Assembly (NCBI GenBank): GCA_001899635.1
Contig: MKVQ01000048.1
Span: 186,001-250,000 of the forward strand
Reading direction: 5' to 3'
Length of the DNA: 64,000 nucleotides
DNA from: Myxococcales bacterium 68-20
GTDB taxonomy: Bacteria; Myxococcota_A; Polyangia; Polyangiales; Polyangiaceae
Shown here in pieces: positions 16,941 to 25,663 of the stretch. Made by a program: the position numbers and the translations under genes. Numbering within the stretch: the stretch's first letter is position 1; every line of letters begins with the position of its first letter. The notes beneath the pieces are model-generated. The model did no database searches and was not told the origin of the DNA. It saw only the letters and a program-made list of their open reading frames with translations.

Positions 16941-17717
16941 ATGTCGCAAAGCTCCGGCTCGAAGCCTCGCCCCGACGGCCGCGCCCTCGACGTCCTCCGA
17001 CCGGTGGAGATGACGATCGGTTTCCAGCGCTACGCGGAAGGATCGGTGCTCTACCGTGCAGGCAACACGGTGGTCCTCTGCACGGCGTCGGTGGACCCGA
17101 AGGTCCCGCCGTGGATGGAGGGCAAGGGCAAGGGCTGGATCACGGCCGAGTACCAGATGCACCCGCGCGCGAGCCGCGAGAAGCGCGAGAACCGTGACGG
17201 GCGTGGCAAGGCACCGAGCGGTCGTACGCAGGAGATCCAGCGCCTCGTCGGTCGCGCCCTCCGGGCCGCCGTCGATCTCCAGAAGCTCGGCGAGCGTCAG
17301 ATCGTCATCGACTGCGATGTCCTCGAGGCGGACGGCGGTACGCGCACCGCCTCGATCACCGGAGGCTTCGTCGCCCTGGCCGTCGCGCTCGCCAAGCTGA
17401 AGGCCGAGGCGAAGCTCACCGAGCGCGTCATCCGCGAGCCGGTGGCCGCGACGAGCGTCGGCTTCCTCGACGACGCGCTCGCGCTCGACCTCGTCTACCT
17501 CGAGGACTCGCGCGCCGAGGTCGACCTCAACATGGTCGCGACGCGCTCCGGGAACGTGATCGAGGTGCAGGGCACGGCCGAAGGCGCGCCGGTGCCGCGC
17601 AAGGAGATCGACGCGATGATGGATCTCGCGCTCGTCGGTATCGAGCGCCTCACGCAGATCCAGGAGAAGGCGCTCGCCGGCGCCGGTGTCGAGCTCGGGT
17701 CGCTCCTCATCGGATAG
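16941..17717 (+). CDS. rph: Ribonuclease PH
   Basis: 258 residues from ATG 16941. A phosphorolytic 3'-5' exoribonuclease that trims tRNA 3' ends. Family motifs are clear: RPDGRALDVLRPVE at the N-terminus, the phosphate-binding region HPRASREKRENRDGRGK with SGRTQEIQRLVGRALRAAVD, and CDVLEADGGTRTASITGG. The C-terminus EVQGTAEGAPVPRKEIDAMM is also standard. The gene after it, 32 bases on, is rdgB; this rph-rdgB order is a common one in bacteria. Confidence 0.97.
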   Translation: MSQSSGSKPRPDGRALDVLRPVEMTIGFQRYAEGSVLYRAGNTVVLCTASVDPKVPPWMEGKGKGWITAEYQMHPRASREKRENRDGRGKAPSGRTQEIQRLVGRALRAAVDLQKLGERQIVIDCDVLEADGGTRTASITGGFVALAVALAKLKAEAKLTERVIREPVAATSVGFLDDALALDLVYLEDSRAEVDLNMVATRSGNVIEVQGTAEGAPVPRKEIDAMMDLALVGIERLTQIQEKALAGAGVELGSLLIG

Positions 17718-17749
17718 GCACGAATCGAATCGGACAAGGAGAGGGCCAC

Positions 17750-18415
17750 GTGAAGCACTCGCTCGTCGTCGCAACGAACAACCGGGGCAAGCTCGACGAG
17801 CTGCGCCACTTGCTCGCCGACATGAACGTCGAGGTCCTCTCGCTCGCGGACGTCTCGAAGAAGCCGATCCACGTCATCGAGGACGGCCTCACCTTCGAGG
17901 CGAACGCGATCAAGAAGGCGCGCGAGGTGGCAAGCGCGACCATGATGCTCACCCTCGCAGACGACAGCGGGCTCGAGGTCGAAGCGCTCGGCGGCGCGCC
18001 GGGCGTACGCTCGGCGCGGTTCGCCGGGGAGCGCGCGACGGACGCGGAGAACAACGCGGCTCTCCTCGCCGCGCTCGACGAGCTCACCGCGGACGCGGCC
18101 GGGACACGCACGAGCGACTTCAAGGCACGCTTCCGCTGTGTGCTCGCGCTGGTCGATCCCTTCGTCCGCGACGGTGAGCCGTTCGTGGTCGAGGGCACGT
18201 GCAGCGGCAAGATCACGCGCACGCCGCGCGGCTCGGGCGGCTTCGGCTACGATCCGCTCTTCCTCGTGGAGGGCACCGACAAGACGATGGCGGAGCTCAC
18301 CGAGGACGAGAAGAACCGCATCTCGCATCGCGGACGCGCCACGCAACAGCTCCGGCTCGCCCTCGAGAAGACCCTCGCGGCACGCGACGAGCTCACCCGC
18401 ACCGTCGTCGGCTGA
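17750..18415 (+). CDS. rdgB: RdgB/HAM1 non-canonical purine NTP pyrophosphatase
   Basis: 221 residues with a GTG start at 17750, behind AAGGAGAGGG. It hydrolyses ITP, dITP and XTP to monophosphates and so cleans the nucleotide pool. Visible motifs are VATNNRGKLDEL (substrate-binding start), LADDSGLEVEALGGAPGV (metal and base-binding), SGGFGYDPLF and EEKNRISHRGRA. Slightly longer than the E. coli enzyme. Probably co-transcribed with rph. Confidence 0.96.
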   Translation: MKHSLVVATNNRGKLDELRHLLADMNVEVLSLADVSKKPIHVIEDGLTFEANAIKKAREVASATMMLTLADDSGLEVEALGGAPGVRSARFAGERATDAENNAALLAALDELTADAAGTRTSDFKARFRCVLALVDPFVRDGEPFVVEGTCSGKITRTPRGSGGFGYDPLFLVEGTDKTMAELTEDEKNRISHRGRATQQLRLALEKTLAARDELTRTVVG

Positions 18416-18575
18416 CGACCGCTCGGATCCGAGCACGGCCGCGCGGCTTCACCACCGCGCCGGGATCGCGCACGTCCTCTGCCCGAGCTCGGCGAACGAC
18501 GGCGGCATGTCACGAGCGTCGATTCTCCCAGACACAGGCGTTGCCGAAGGGCGAGATTGAGTAGACTGCCGACCT

Positions 18576-19646
18576 GTGACTCACGGTCCCCGCATCCTCA
18601 CTGGCGATACCCCCTCCGGAAGACTCCACCTCGGCCACTGGGTCGGGTCGCTGGAGAACCGCGTCAAACTGCAGGACGAGTACGACTGCTTCTTCCTGCT
18701 CGCGAACATGCACGCGTTCACCACGCGCGCGGAGCAACCGGCGGACATCCGCCGCGACACGCTCGAGATCGCGAAGGACTGGCTCGCCGCCGGGATCGAT
18801 CCCGAGCGCTCGACGCTGGTGGTGCAGACGGAGATCCCCGCGATCGCCGAGATCTCGTGGTACCTCGCGATGCTCCTCCCGTTCAATCGCGTCATGCGCA
18901 ACCCGACGCTGAAGACGGAGATCGAGCTCAAGGACCTCGGCGATCACTACAGCTTCGGCTTTCCGCTCTATGCCGTCGGGCAGTGCGCCGACATCCTCAC
19001 GTTCCGCCCGGAGCTCGTCCCGGTCGGCGAGGATCAGGTCGCGCACATCGAGATGTGCCGTGAGGTCGGGCGCCGGTTCAACTGGACCTACGCCGGCGTC
19101 TCGCCTCAGGCGAAGGACGAGGAGCACGTCGCGCTCGGCGGCATCTTCCCCGTGCCGCGCGCGCTTGTCGGCCGCGTGGGTCGACTCATCGGCACCGACG
19201 GCAAGAACAAGATGTCGAAGAGCCTCGGCAACGCGATCTTCCTCACCGACACGGCGAAGGAGATCAAGAAGAAGATGGGTGCACTGTACACAGGCCGTCA
19301 GACGATGACGGAGCCTGGGGACGTGAACAACTCCCTCTTCCAGTACGTGCGCGCGTTCATCAAGGATCCGGCGAAGGTCGCGGAGCTCGAAGACCGCTAC
19401 TCTCGCGGGGACAACATCGGCGACGGGCACGTCAAGGTGGAGATCGCCGCGGCGATCGAGGAGCTGCTCGCGCCGATGCGCGAGCGCCGCGCGGCGTTCG
19501 AAGGCGAGCGCGGCGACCAGCGGGTGCTCGAGATCCTGCGCGCCCACACCGCGAAGGCCAACGCGGTGGCGGAGGAGACGCTCTACGCCGCGAAGCAGGC
19601 GATGAAGCTCGACTTCGGCCGTCGGTCGCTCGGCTTCTTCGCCTGA
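18576..19646 (+). CDS. trpS: Tryptophanyl-tRNA synthetase
   Basis: 356 residues with a GTG start at 18576. A class I synthetase charging tRNA-Trp. The HIGH signature is HLGH (residues 18-21) within TPSGRLHLGHWVGS. The substrate-binding GEDQ is at 151-154 and KMSKS at 212-216 (DGKNKMSKSLGNAIFL). Length is near the usual 330-340. It follows rdgB by 160 bp. A hairpin terminator lies after its stop. Confidence 0.97.
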   Translation: MTHGPRILTGDTPSGRLHLGHWVGSLENRVKLQDEYDCFFLLANMHAFTTRAEQPADIRRDTLEIAKDWLAAGIDPERSTLVVQTEIPAIAEISWYLAMLLPFNRVMRNPTLKTEIELKDLGDHYSFGFPLYAVGQCADILTFRPELVPVGEDQVAHIEMCREVGRRFNWTYAGVSPQAKDEEHVALGGIFPVPRALVGRVGRLIGTDGKNKMSKSLGNAIFLTDTAKEIKKKMGALYTGRQTMTEPGDVNNSLFQYVRAFIKDPAKVAELEDRYSRGDNIGDGHVKVEIAAAIEELLAPMRERRAAFEGERGDQRVLEILRAHTAKANAVAEETLYAAKQAMKLDFGRRSLGFFA

Positions 19647-19666
19647 GCCGGAGCCCGCGCCCGACT

Positions 19667-19693
19667 CGAGGCGGCGCCGCGCACGCCGCCTCG
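19667..19693. terminator. Hairpin terminator, 9-bp stem
   Basis: CGAGGCGGC / GCCGCCTCG with a nine-base loop, between convergent trpS and the outer-membrane protein gene, ten bases past the latter's stop. Probably acts in both directions. Confidence 0.65.
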
Positions 19694-19703
19694 ATGGGCA
19701 GCG

Positions 19704-20621
19704 CTATTTCCCGAAGACGTCGAAATGGATCCCGAGGCCGAGGCTGAGGACCACGTACGTGCGCGCGCTCTGGATGACCTGCCCGTTCTTGTACGTCGGC
19801 CCTTGCGAGCCATCGACGCAGTTCGGTGCGCAGGCGAACGCGATGTCACCTTCGCTGTCGTTGAGGGCACCGCTCGAGATGCTGGCGATCGGCGTCAGCG
19901 CAAACAGCGTCGCCACGCGGATCTCGGCGCCGAGCCCGAGACGGAAGAACGCGAGCCCGCTCATCGAGTACGACTGGCTGCCGTTGGTCACGCTGACGAC
20001 GCGCTTTCCGATCGCGAGATCGGTGAGGAAGGCGACCGAGTCGACGTCGCCGCTCAGGTAGCGGAAGCCGATGCCGTAGAAGTCGGTCGACGAGCGGGCC
20101 TGGGAGCCTTCGAAGCGGTGCCCCTGCCCCATGAAGCCGTGCTCCCAGAAGAGGTACGGGATGTAGCGGTAGGAGATGCGAGCGCCGAGGTCGAGCTGGG
20201 GAGCGACACCGTTGCCGATGAAGTTGCCGGTGGTCTCCTCCTGGCGTTGCTCGTTCACGTAGAAGCTGAAGCCGAAGCCCATGTAGCTGAGGCGCGCTCC
20301 GGTCCAGAGCGAGTACTTCGGCGCATGGGTCTCCGGCTCGGGCGGCACCGCATGCGCGACCGGGGGAGGAGGCTGCTGCGGGTAGTAGTAGGGCTGGGGC
20401 GGCGGGTAACCCTGGCCGTAGTAGTACCCTGACGCTCGATCGCGCGGCGCGTAACCCGGGGGCGGCGGCTGGTACTGCCCCGGCGGCGGCTGATACTGCG
20501 CGGGCGGCGGTGCCGGAGCCGGCGGCGGAGGCTGCTGGGCGCCCGCGAAGCCAGAGACGAGGAGCGCGCCCGACATCACGCCCGCGAGACACGCGGCGCG
20601 GAGGGAAACGCGAGGACGCAT
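19704..20621 (-). CDS. Outer-membrane protein with Pro/Gln/Tyr-rich N-terminus
   Basis: 305 residues from ATG 20621, which gives a signal peptide ending GFAGA-QQ near residue 28; starts a few codons upstream are possible. Residues about 29-95 are low-complexity PPPGQYQPPPPGYAP-like repeats. Residues about 100-305 alternate in beta-barrel fashion (LWTGARLSYMGFGFSFYV, YVVLSLGLGIHFDVFGK) and end in a charged, not aromatic, residue. A single CAPNC loop is present. The role is unknown; the Pro-rich part may span periplasm or peptidoglycan. Confidence 0.75.
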   Translation of the reverse strand: MRPRVSLRAACLAGVMSGALLVSGFAGAQQPPPPAPAPPPAQYQPPPGQYQPPPPGYAPRDRASGYYYGQGYPPPQPYYYPQQPPPPVAHAVPPEPETHAPKYSLWTGARLSYMGFGFSFYVNEQRQEETTGNFIGNGVAPQLDLGARISYRYIPYLFWEHGFMGQGHRFEGSQARSSTDFYGIGFRYLSGDVDSVAFLTDLAIGKRVVSVTNGSQSYSMSGLAFFRLGLGAEIRVATLFALTPIASISSGALNDSEGDIAFACAPNCVDGSQGPTYKNGQVIQSARTYVVLSLGLGIHFDVFGK

Positions 20622-20781
20622 ATCGAGCTCGATCATAGCAGCCAAGCACCGCCTTTCGAGGGGGCCGGCCGGCTGCGCTCGGGTGGCGCGACCGAGGATC
20701 GATCACCGCCCCGTCCGCGCCGCGCGGCGCCAAGGCCTATGACTTGCGCGCAGCCCACGTCGGTGGAATAGGCAGCAGGAG

Positions 20782-21096
20782 ATGGCCGGGACCTTCCTCC
20801 AGACCAAGGGGCTCAAGAGCTTCGGACGTTACGGCTCCGTCGGCTTCGAGCTGCTCGCGTCGATCGCGGTCGGTTACTACCTTGGTCACTGGCTCGACGG
20901 CAAATTCGGCACGCACTGGATCGGGATCGTCGGCTTCCTTCTCGGTTGTTATGCCGGCTTCCGTGCGCTCTTCCGCACGGCCAGCAAGATGAAACGCGAC
21001 ATCGAGCGCGAGGAGAGACTCGACCGCGGCGATGATCCGTGGGCAGAGGCCGACGAGAAGGCCGACCTGGAAGACGACCGAGGGGGAAAGAGATGA
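20782..21096 (+). CDS. AtpZ/AtpI-family F0F1-ATPase accessory protein
   Basis: 104 residues with two transmembrane helices, about 19-37 (SVGFELLASIAVGYYLGHWL) and 45-65 (HWIGIVGFLLGCYAGFRALF). The GYYLGHWLDGKFGTHW signature is shared by AtpZ/AtpI-like proteins encoded at the head of F0 operons. They help ion (Mg/Ca) handling or c-ring assembly. The charged C-terminal tail (ERLDRGDDPWAEADEK) faces the cytoplasm. Preceded by AGGAG four bases from ATG 20782. First gene of the F0 cluster. Confidence 0.88.
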   Translation: MAGTFLQTKGLKSFGRYGSVGFELLASIAVGYYLGHWLDGKFGTHWIGIVGFLLGCYAGFRALFRTASKMKRDIEREERLDRGDDPWAEADEKADLEDDRGGKR

Positions 21097-21138
21097 GCAC
21101 TCGCGAGACCGTTTGGCCGAAGCACAGCGAGAGCAGCG

Positions 21139-21648
21139 ATGAGCGCTCCTGAGCCGGAGCCGAGCGATCCGAACCAGAGCGGGGGAAGCAGCGGCCACGA
21201 CGAGGGGCCGCCCGAAGGTGACGACGCCGCCCGTTCCGCAATGGCCGCTGCGATCATCGGGGCCGGTCTCACGCTCGGAGCCTTCGGCCTTCACGGAACG
21301 CGTGCCGCGTACTCCGTGCTGGTCGGCGCGACGATCGCGGTGGCGAACCTCCTCACGATGCGCGCGATCATCCGGGCGCTCATCCCGGCGCCCGACCAGC
21401 CGGAAAACGCCCAGGGCGGAATCCCTGATGGGGAGACGGGCGAGCCCGAGCCCCCGAAGACGAGAGGTCGTGGGGCCACCGGCTGGGCGCTCGTCGCGGG
21501 CCTCAAGATCCTCGTCCTCATCGGAGGACTCTGGTTCCTCTTGAGCCGGCAGCTGGTCGACCCTATGCCGCTCGTCGTCGGTTACGGGGTCTTGCCACTC
21601 GGAATCGCTGCGAGCGCCGTGTGGTCAAGCCTTCGATCTGGCCGATAA
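21139..21648 (+). CDS. atpI: ATP synthase subunit I-like membrane protein
   Basis: 169 residues. An acidic polar N-terminus (about 1-30) is followed by four hydrophobic stretches: AAAIIGAGLTLGAFGL, AAYSVLVGATIAVANLLTM, WALVAGLKILVLIGGLWFLL and PLVVGYGVLPLGIAASAVW. The pattern fits the ATP synthase I family (UncI-type chaperone for the c-ring). The cytoplasmic loop at residues about 82-110 is Pro/Glu-rich and longer than in E. coli. Position between the AtpZ-like gene and atpB supports the call more than sequence similarity does. Confidence 0.75.
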   Translation: MSAPEPEPSDPNQSGGSSGHDEGPPEGDDAARSAMAAAIIGAGLTLGAFGLHGTRAAYSVLVGATIAVANLLTMRAIIRALIPAPDQPENAQGGIPDGETGEPEPPKTRGRGATGWALVAGLKILVLIGGLWFLLSRQLVDPMPLVVGYGVLPLGIAASAVWSSLRSGR

Positions 21649-21755
21649 CTGCTCGTATTTTCAGGACAACTTGTCGTTCGGCGACAGTCTGCCGAAATCG
21701 AAAGCGTGGAGTCCATTCCCGAGCGCTTCGTGATATGAGGCCACCGCGAACGAAC

Positions 21756-22601
21756 ATGCCGGAGCACACTTCGTTTTTCAGCTACCTGATCGCACTGTTC
21801 CCCGCCCTCGGGGAGAACATGCACAACTTCGGCGAGACGTTCGTCGGCCACAAGAAGGTCGATGCCCACGGCGCCGAGCCCCTCGTGGCGAGCCTCTTCG
21901 TGGTCTTGCTCATCAGCTTCCTCGCGTGGCGAGCGAAGGCGCAGGTGAGTGACTACGAGAAGTCGGTCCTCCCCGATGAGAAGCTCTCGCTCCGGACCTT
22001 CTTCGAGATCTTCGTCGGCTACTTCTACAACATGATGAAGGAGATGATGGGGCCGACCCGGGCGAAGAAGTACTTCCCGGTCGTGGGCACCGCCGCCTGC
22101 TTCGTCTTCTTCTCGAACGTGCTCGGCCTGATCCCCGGGTTCCTCCCGCCGACGGCGACGTGGAGCATCACGGTGGGCTGCTCGCTCGTCGTGCTCGGCG
22201 CCTTCACCTATTACGGCCTGCAGGCGCAGGGCATCGGCTTCATCACGCACCTCGCAGGTCCGTGGATGGGGCCGGTGTTCCTCCCGATCAACATCCTGAT
22301 CTTCGCGATCGAGTTCATCTCCACGTTCATCATCCGGCCGATCACGCTGAGCGTTCGTCTCATGCTCAACATGGCGGTCGATCACCTCCTGCTCTCCATC
22401 CTCCTCGGCATCTTTGCGCTGTTCTTGCCGATCCCGATCATGATCCTCGGCACCCTGGTCTCCGTGGTTCAGGTCCTCGTGTTCTGCCTGCTGACCTCGA
22501 TCTACATCTCGCTCGCGACCGAGGGTCACGAGGAGCATGGCCCTGGCCCTGGCCATGGCGGCGAGCACGAGCATGGTCACGGTGACAAGGCGCACGCCTG
22601 A
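21756..22601 (+). CDS. atpB: ATP synthase F0 subunit a
   Basis: 281 residues from ATG 21756; another in-frame ATG at 21735 is possible. Subunit a forms the ion half-channels beside the c-ring. The essential arginine is Arg201 in [12 protein letters not shown], and the last helices ([21 protein letters not shown]) are typical. An unusual feature is the C-terminal tail after residue 255, with seven His in about 25 residues ([20 protein letters not shown]), not part of the standard subunit. Second half of the F0 group; subunit b and F1 genes are not nearby. Confidence 0.95.
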   Translation: MPEHTSFFSYLIALFPALGENMHNFGETFVGHKKVDAHGAEPLVASLFVVLLISFLAWRAKAQVSDYEKSVLPDEKLSLRTFFEIFVGYFYNMMKEMMGPTRAKKYFPVVGTAACFVFFSNVLGLIPGFLPPTATWSITVGCSLVVLGAFTYYGLQAQGIGFITHLAGPWMGPVFLPINILIFAIEFISTFIIRPITLSVRLMLNMAVDHLLLSILLGIFALFLPIPIMILGTLVSVVQVLVFCLLTSIYISLATEGHEEHGPGPGHGGEHEHGHGDKAHA

Positions 22602-22753
22602 CGCATCTCTACTCAATTGATGGCTCGTTCGCGAAGCCGTCAGTCTTCTCTCTAGCCACCCCCCAAGAAAACGACTATGAGCGCCGCGCGCGCTCGAAAA
22701 ATATCGGGGAGCCCCACTTTCCTCCCCACCGTCCCAAGAAGGAGTCTGTCACG

Positions 22754-23098
22754 ATGAGCATCCGCAAGCTGGGTCCCGCTGCCCTCGCGTTCGCCGCCGC
22801 GTTCCTCGTTCCGCTCGCTGCGTTCGCGGAGGAGACGGGTAAGGTCGGCTCCAACAAGTTCGACGTCAAGACCTGGGCAGCGGTCGGAGCCGGTCTCGCG
22901 ATCGGTCTCGGCGTGCTCGGTGGCTCCTTCGGTCAGGGCAAGGCGGCCGCCGCCGCCCTCGAGGGTATCTCGCGTAACCCGGGCGCCGCGTCCCGCATCC
23001 AGACCCCGATGATTCTCGGCCTCGCGCTGATCGAGTCGCTCGTTCTCCTCTCGTTCGTCATCGCGTTCTTCCTCCAGGGCATCGCTGCGGCTCCCTGA
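22754..23098 (+). CDS. atpE: ATP synthase F0 subunit c
   Basis: 114 residues, against about 80 for a plain subunit c. The extra N-terminus ([19 protein letters not shown], ending AAFA-EE) looks like a signal peptide that inserts or is cleaved. Two helices follow: about 40-66 with [17 protein letters not shown], and about 84-108 with [18 protein letters not shown]. The polar loop is RNPGA. Ion-binding residues are Glu94 with Gln61 and Ser95 nearby, a set that overlaps the sodium-binding signature but lacks its Tyr. Preceded by AAGAAGGAG and followed by a strong terminator. Confidence 0.95.
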   Translation: MSIRKLGPAALAFAAAFLVPLAAFAEETGKVGSNKFDVKTWAAVGAGLAIGLGVLGGSFGQGKAAAAALEGISRNPGAASRIQTPMILGLALIESLVLLSFVIAFFLQGIAAAP

Positions 23099-23137
23099 TC
23101 GAGTTTCTCGAAGCTTCCAAGCTCCGAGAGAACGCCT

Positions 23138-23177
23138 GAACGCCCGCGCGCGTCTTCACGACGCGTCGCGGGCGTTC
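23138..23177 (+). terminator. Strong hairpin terminator after atpE
   Basis: GAACGCCCGCG pairs with CGCGGGCGTTC (11 bp). The inner CGCGTC/GACGCG extends the stem to 17 bp with one bulge and a five-base loop. It lies about 40 bases past the atpE stop and is followed by TGCGTTTGGGG. Confidence 0.85.
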
Positions 23178-23259
23178 TGCGTTTGGGGCCCCGCGCCGGC
23201 TTGCCGCCACACCGCATCCGCCCCTACGAGGGAGGCGACGTCACGCGGAGGTCACTGCC

Positions 23260-23796
23260 ATGAAGGAGCTCGCGACGCCGTTTCCCGCGCACTGGACCGT
23301 CCGGCAGGCCCGCGACGCCTATCTCGCCGAGAACGGCTTCACCGTCGACTCCTACGAAGCTCGGTGGACCGACGCATCGTTCTTCGGCGTTCCGTTCAAG
23401 GTGCCGAACACGAAGCGCCATCGCTGGGCGATCCGCCTGCACGATCTTCATCACGTCGCCTCGGGCTACGGGACCGACCTCGTCGGCGAAGGCGAGATCT
23501 CGGCGTGGGAGCTCCGCTCGGGGCTCGGGAGCCTTGGCCTCTACGTCGGAGGCATCGTCGTCCTCGGCACGCTCGCCGGCGTGACGTTCGCTCCGCGGCG
23601 TGTCCTCGCTGCGTGGCGAGAGGCGAAAGGTCTCCGCTCGCTGTTCACCCTCGGTACCGCCGGAGGCGCCGCCGCATACGAGGAGCTGCTCGCGCTCACC
23701 GTCGGTGAGCTACGCGAGTGGCTCGGCATGAGCGCCGACGGGCTCGCGAGCGCGCCACGCAAGCTTCACGACTACGCTCCCGAGCCGGCGACCTGA
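23260..23796 (+). CDS. COQ4-like protein (HDxxHx11E metal motif)
   Basis: 178 residues. The COQ4 zinc motif is present exactly: His61-Asp62-x2-His65-x11-Glu77 (HDLHHVASGYGTDLVGEGEI). In eukaryotes COQ4 organises or performs C1 decarboxylation/hydroxylation steps in ubiquinone synthesis (family knowledge). Here there is also a hydrophobic segment at about residues 93-115 (SLGLYVGGIVVLGTLAGVTF) that could anchor it in the membrane. GGAGG ten bases upstream supports ATG 23260. It is convergent, seven bases apart, with a UbiB/COQ8-family gene, which fits a quinone-related role. The family assignment rests mainly on the motif. Confidence 0.65.
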   Translation: MKELATPFPAHWTVRQARDAYLAENGFTVDSYEARWTDASFFGVPFKVPNTKRHRWAIRLHDLHHVASGYGTDLVGEGEISAWELRSGLGSLGLYVGGIVVLGTLAGVTFAPRRVLAAWREAKGLRSLFTLGTAGGAAAYEELLALTVGELREWLGMSADGLASAPRKLHDYAPEPAT

Positions 23797-23803
23797 TCGT
23801 CCG

Positions 23804-25552
23804 TCAGTCCTGCAATTTCGACCTGCGGCGCAGGTCGAGGAGGACATGAAGGACGAGGATCGTGCCGGCGACCGCCAAGAGGATGCCGCCGAGCGTGTGA
23901 TCGTGCGCGAAGGCCGTCGCGCCGCCGAGGGTCGAGGACGCAACGACGAGGCCTGAGAAGATCCGCCGGCCGAGGCGATCGGCAGCGGCGGGGAACGCGG
24001 GGTCGGGCGTCTTCACCTGGAGCCGTCCGAGCCGGAGATCCTCGAGGACCTCGCGCGCCTGGAGCGGCACGTCGTAGCCGGCGCGGGAGAGCTGCTCGAC
24101 GCCTCGGATCAGCTCGTTGCCAATCCGCGCTGGCGAGTAGCGCTGCTTGAGCAGCTTGACGAAGTAGGGCTGCGCCTCGCCGAAGACATCGAGCTCGGGA
24201 TCGAGCTGCTTGCCGATCCCTTCGATCGTCATCAGGGCCTTGCCGACCATCATGAAGTCGGTCGGGATCTCGAGGCCGTACTTCATCGCGCCCTGCACGA
24301 GGTCGCGGATCATCGCGGAGAGATCGATCTCCTTGAGCGGCTTGCCGAGGTACTTCTCGGCGAGCGTCGCGACCTCGGCGCGGAACTCGCGCATGTCGAC
24401 CTTCTTCGTCGGACGCCCGATCGCGTAGAGCGCGTCGGCGACGCCGTAGGCGTCCTTACGCACGGCGGCGACCATCAGATCGATGGTGCGGTCGCGAAGC
24501 TCGGGCGAGAGGCGCCCGACCATCCCGAGATCGATGAGGCCGATGACCGGCGGCACGTCGCCGGTGCCGCCCATGATGATGATGTTGCCGGGGTGAGGAT
24601 CGGCGTGGAAGAAGCCGTCCTCGAAGATCATCTTGATGACGACGCCGACGGCGTTCTTCGCGATCTGGGAGCCGTCGATCCCGGCGGCTGCGACCTTGTC
24701 GACCTTGATGCCGTCGAAGAACTCGAGCGCGAGCACCTGCTTGCTCGACGCCTGCTTGTAGACCTTCGGGAAGCGGGCGAGCTCGCCCTGCGGTGTTCCC
24801 TCGAAGTTCTTGGTGAAGCGCTCGCTGTTCTCGCCCTCGATCGTGAAGTTGAGCTCGGCGGTGATCGAGCGGTCGAACTGCTGCACGAGGCCGATCGGCG
24901 AGTAGATGCGCGTCTCCGGGATCGCGCGCTCGATCGCTGCTGCCATGATGTGCAGGAGCTCGAGATCGCGCTGCACGGTGACGCCCACGTTCGGGCGCTG
25001 CACCTTCACCACCACCGGTTCCTCGCCTTCCGGCGTCGCGAGGACCGCGCGGTGCACCTGGCCGATCGAGGCGGTGGCGAGCGGCTTCTCGTCGAAGGAC
25101 ACGAAGACCTGGTCGAGCGACGCGCCGAGGCTCGACTCGACCACCTGCTTGATCTCCTCGAACGGGACCGGCGGGACGTCGTCCTGCAGCTTCTTGAGCT
25201 CCGCGATCAGGTCGGGCGGAAGGAGATCGTTCCGCGTGGACATGATCTGCCCGAGCTTGATGAAGGACGGACCGAGATCCTGGATGACGAGCCTGATGCG
25301 CTCCGCGGTCGACGTCCGGGTCCGCTCCTCCTCTCCTCTCGCGAGCTCGTCACTCGAGAGCTCGATCGCGTCGGACGGTGCGTAGCTCGCGCCGCTCGGG
25401 GGCGGCTCGCTCCTGCCGGTACTGGGGACCTTCTTGGGCTTCCGGCCGAAGCCGGCGCGGGCAACGACCTCGCCGAACCCATGCCTGACGAGCACGCTCG
25501 TGATCTCGCGGAGGCGTCCGAGATCGCGTACGGCCGAGACGACGGAAATCAC
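23804..25552 (-). CDS. UbiB/ABC1/COQ8-family atypical kinase
   Basis: 582 residues, GTG start at 25552. Family hallmarks are the KxGQ motif at 99-102 (PSFIKLGQIMSTR), the Ala-rich nucleotide loop LATASIGQVHRA (158-169), Lys183 in VVVKVQRP, the catalytic HADPHPGN (316-323), and the metal site IDLG (340-343). Two hydrophobic helices near the C-terminus (about 530-575) are the UbiB-type membrane anchor. These proteins support ubiquinone or other prenyl-quinone synthesis and lipid handling. The N-terminal 45-80 segment is a charged low-complexity insert. Adjacent to a COQ4-like gene. Confidence 0.92.
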   Translation of the reverse strand: MISVVSAVRDLGRLREITSVLVRHGFGEVVARAGFGRKPKKVPSTGRSEPPPSGASYAPSDAIELSSDELARGEEERTRTSTAERIRLVIQDLGPSFIKLGQIMSTRNDLLPPDLIAELKKLQDDVPPVPFEEIKQVVESSLGASLDQVFVSFDEKPLATASIGQVHRAVLATPEGEEPVVVKVQRPNVGVTVQRDLELLHIMAAAIERAIPETRIYSPIGLVQQFDRSITAELNFTIEGENSERFTKNFEGTPQGELARFPKVYKQASSKQVLALEFFDGIKVDKVAAAGIDGSQIAKNAVGVVIKMIFEDGFFHADPHPGNIIIMGGTGDVPPVIGLIDLGMVGRLSPELRDRTIDLMVAAVRKDAYGVADALYAIGRPTKKVDMREFRAEVATLAEKYLGKPLKEIDLSAMIRDLVQGAMKYGLEIPTDFMMVGKALMTIEGIGKQLDPELDVFGEAQPYFVKLLKQRYSPARIGNELIRGVEQLSRAGYDVPLQAREVLEDLRLGRLQVKTPDPAFPAAADRLGRRIFSGLVVASSTLGGATAFAHDHTLGGILLAVAGTILVLHVLLDLRRRSKLQD

Positions 25553-25663
25553 CCGAGCACCGTATCACGCTGCATGGATCCGATCCCTCCGAGGTCGACC
25601 GCTCGTCACGCCACCCCTGACGACCGCGTGGGTCGACAGCGGCCATGTTATGAACGAAGCGGC

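Noticed and set aside
18421-18434. 14-bp perfect palindrome GCTCGGATCCGAGC after rdgB
   Set aside because: No loop, so it would not fold as a terminator hairpin; likely chance in GC-rich DNA.
24593-25573. Plus-strand open frame continuing upstream of the lipoprotein at 25664
   Set aside because: Fully antisense to the UbiB-type gene; only the part from 25664 has a signal peptide and coding character.
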